A stretch of DNA of 64,000 bases, taken from the NCBI GenBank assembly GCA_038327195.1, contig JBBQKU010000016.1, positions 23,111 through 87,110 on the forward strand, given 5' to 3'. The notes beneath the pieces were generated by a model. The model saw only the letters and a program-made list of their open reading frames with translations. It searched no databases and had not been told where the DNA came from. Of this stretch, positions 63,507-64,000 are shown piece by piece; the stretch's first letter is position 1; every line of letters starts with the position of its first letter. This DNA is from UBA4416 sp038327195. GTDB lineage: Bacteria; Bacteroidota; Bacteroidia; B-17B0; Aurantibacillaceae. A program made the translations under genes and the position numbers.

Positions 63507-63522
63507 ATTAAATAGTCTCTTA

Positions 63523-63795
63523 TTATTTATTACCTTTTAGTTTTTCATATTCTTTTTCAATAGCATTATGTTTGATAAAAACATAAGCACCTAAAAAACT
63601 AAACATCACTCCTATTCCCCAACCCAACATTGGAAAAATGGGCCATGGCACACCTGCTTGATCTTCATTTCTATCAGTAAAATACCATAATAGCCATAAA
63701 AAGCTATTAATTACTATATAGGTAGCCAAATGGCGTTTAAACCCTACTCTTTTTTTGGCAATACGCCAAAGTTCTCTGTCGTTTTCTGTTTCCAT
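63523..63795 (-). CDS. 2TM-domain protein
   Basis: 90 residues with the Bacteroidota 2TM domain. An amphipathic start (NDRELWRIAKKRVGFKRHLATY) is followed by TM1 (IVINSFLWLLWYF). A loop with GVPWPIFPMLGWGIG leads to TM2 (GVMFSFLGAYVFI) and a charged tail (HNAIEKEYEKLKGNK). In other proteins this domain is fused to histidine kinases. Here it is free. Its ATG shares one base with the stop of the upstream TPR gene (TAATG), so they are coupled. Confidence 0.87.
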   Translation of the reverse strand: METENDRELWRIAKKRVGFKRHLATYIVINSFLWLLWYFTDRNEDQAGVPWPIFPMLGWGIGVMFSFLGAYVFIKHNAIEKEYEKLKGNK

Positions 63796-64000
63796 TATTT
63801 TATTTTTTTTAATTCAGTTATTGCTTCTTTTTTTCCCCAATTTGGATAATACAAATCTTCAGGTTTAAAGGTATTAAATTTCTCAATTGCTATTTCAAAT
63901 AATGGCTTTGCCTTTTTTTGACCACCTCCAAAAGCTGGTGGTGTATTTAAAATTGCTCGCGCTTTTTGCAAATGAGCTCTCGGATTTTCCGGATTTAAAG
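63795..64000 (-). CDS. C-terminal end of a tetratricopeptide-type protein (runs off the right edge)
   Basis: The last ~68 codons of a minus-strand gene, ending TAA at 63797-63795. The visible tail reads LNPENPRAHLQKARAILN, TPPAFGGGQKKAKPLFEIAI and FKPEDLYYPNWGKKEA. This is the ending of a small Bacteroidota TPR family whose members carry TP-x-FGGG-KAKPLFE near the C-terminus. The start and any signal peptide are outside. It is coupled to the 2TM gene. Confidence 0.75.
   Translation of the reverse strand, partial: LNPENPRAHLQKARAILNTPPAFGGGQKKAKPLFEIAIEKFNTFKPEDLYYPNWGKKEAITELKKIK

Overview
The window is a 64 kb piece of a low-GC Bacteroidota chromosome. The evidence is a type IX secretion translocon gene (sprA), two proteins with type IX C-terminal sorting domains, a giant PKD-repeat adhesin, GSCFA, GWxTD and 2TM proteins, a fused alpha/beta 2-oxoacid dehydrogenase E1, and several promoter-like sites with the Bacteroidota pattern TAnnTTTG. 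I cannot name the genus. Most of the window is ordinary, densely packed chromosome in short operons with overlapping stop and start codons. No tRNA, rRNA or CRISPR array was seen.

Layout. 0-3.4 kb (minus): prfB with its programmed +1 frameshift, a RelB/ParE-type toxin-antitoxin pair, and the first 582 codons of uvrA, which starts inside the toxin stop codon. 3.5-9.2 kb: a membrane glycosyltransferase, then a minus-strand operon SCO1 - thioredoxin - 8-TM protein - GSCFA - HAD nucleotidase. 9.2-19 kb: Kir-type K+ channel, plsY, and ruvA followed by the 2460-residue sprA. 19-21 kb: a TPR/SpoIIE phosphatase. 21.1-23.1 kb: a small accessory island, with an HNH nuclease gene and a leucine-rich-repeat gene on the same strand, each bounded by GTTATG / CATAAC core-like sites, with long imperfect palindromes beside them. 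It resembles integron gene cassettes without an integrase. 23-29.5 kb: bifunctional FTCD of histidine breakdown, then two tandem polysaccharide-deacetylase-like paralogues and asnB. 29.7-35 kb: a PKD adhesin and ahcY. 35-38 kb: operon Sfp - PcrB - ThiE-like - PnuC - NadR-kinase. 38-43.5 kb: esterase, CinA, DUF4197, HTH-Fic and a deoxyhypusine-synthase-like enzyme. 43.5-48.4 kb: a lipoprotein and a subtilisin, an outer-membrane-like protein, a third cassette-like gene (DUF4468-like), and several copies of a palindromic REP-like repeat. 48.4-58 kb: cysteine desulfurase, glmM, a TPR - phosphosulfolactate synthase - rhodanese operon, formimidoylglutamase, and the fused E1. 58-64 kb: a small HTH protein, a CorC-type protein, a 7TM/SpoIIE phosphatase coupled to a GWxTD lipoprotein, a 2TM protein and the end of a TPR gene.

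What stands out. (1) The cassette-like boundaries at 21.1-23.1 and 47.1-47.8 kb share sequence with each other. (2) Three genes (HAD nucleotidase, lipoprotein at 43.8 kb, GWxTD lipoprotein) have no ATG/GTG/TTG start that keeps the conserved N-terminus or signal peptide; each has an ATT exactly where the start should be. (3) There is a family of palindromic repeats, two of them in tandem at 48.2 kb. (4) Two promoter boxes lie so close to the ATG (58.25 and 42.34 kb) that leaderless mRNAs are likely. All functional calls rest on reading motifs in the sequence; no database search was run.
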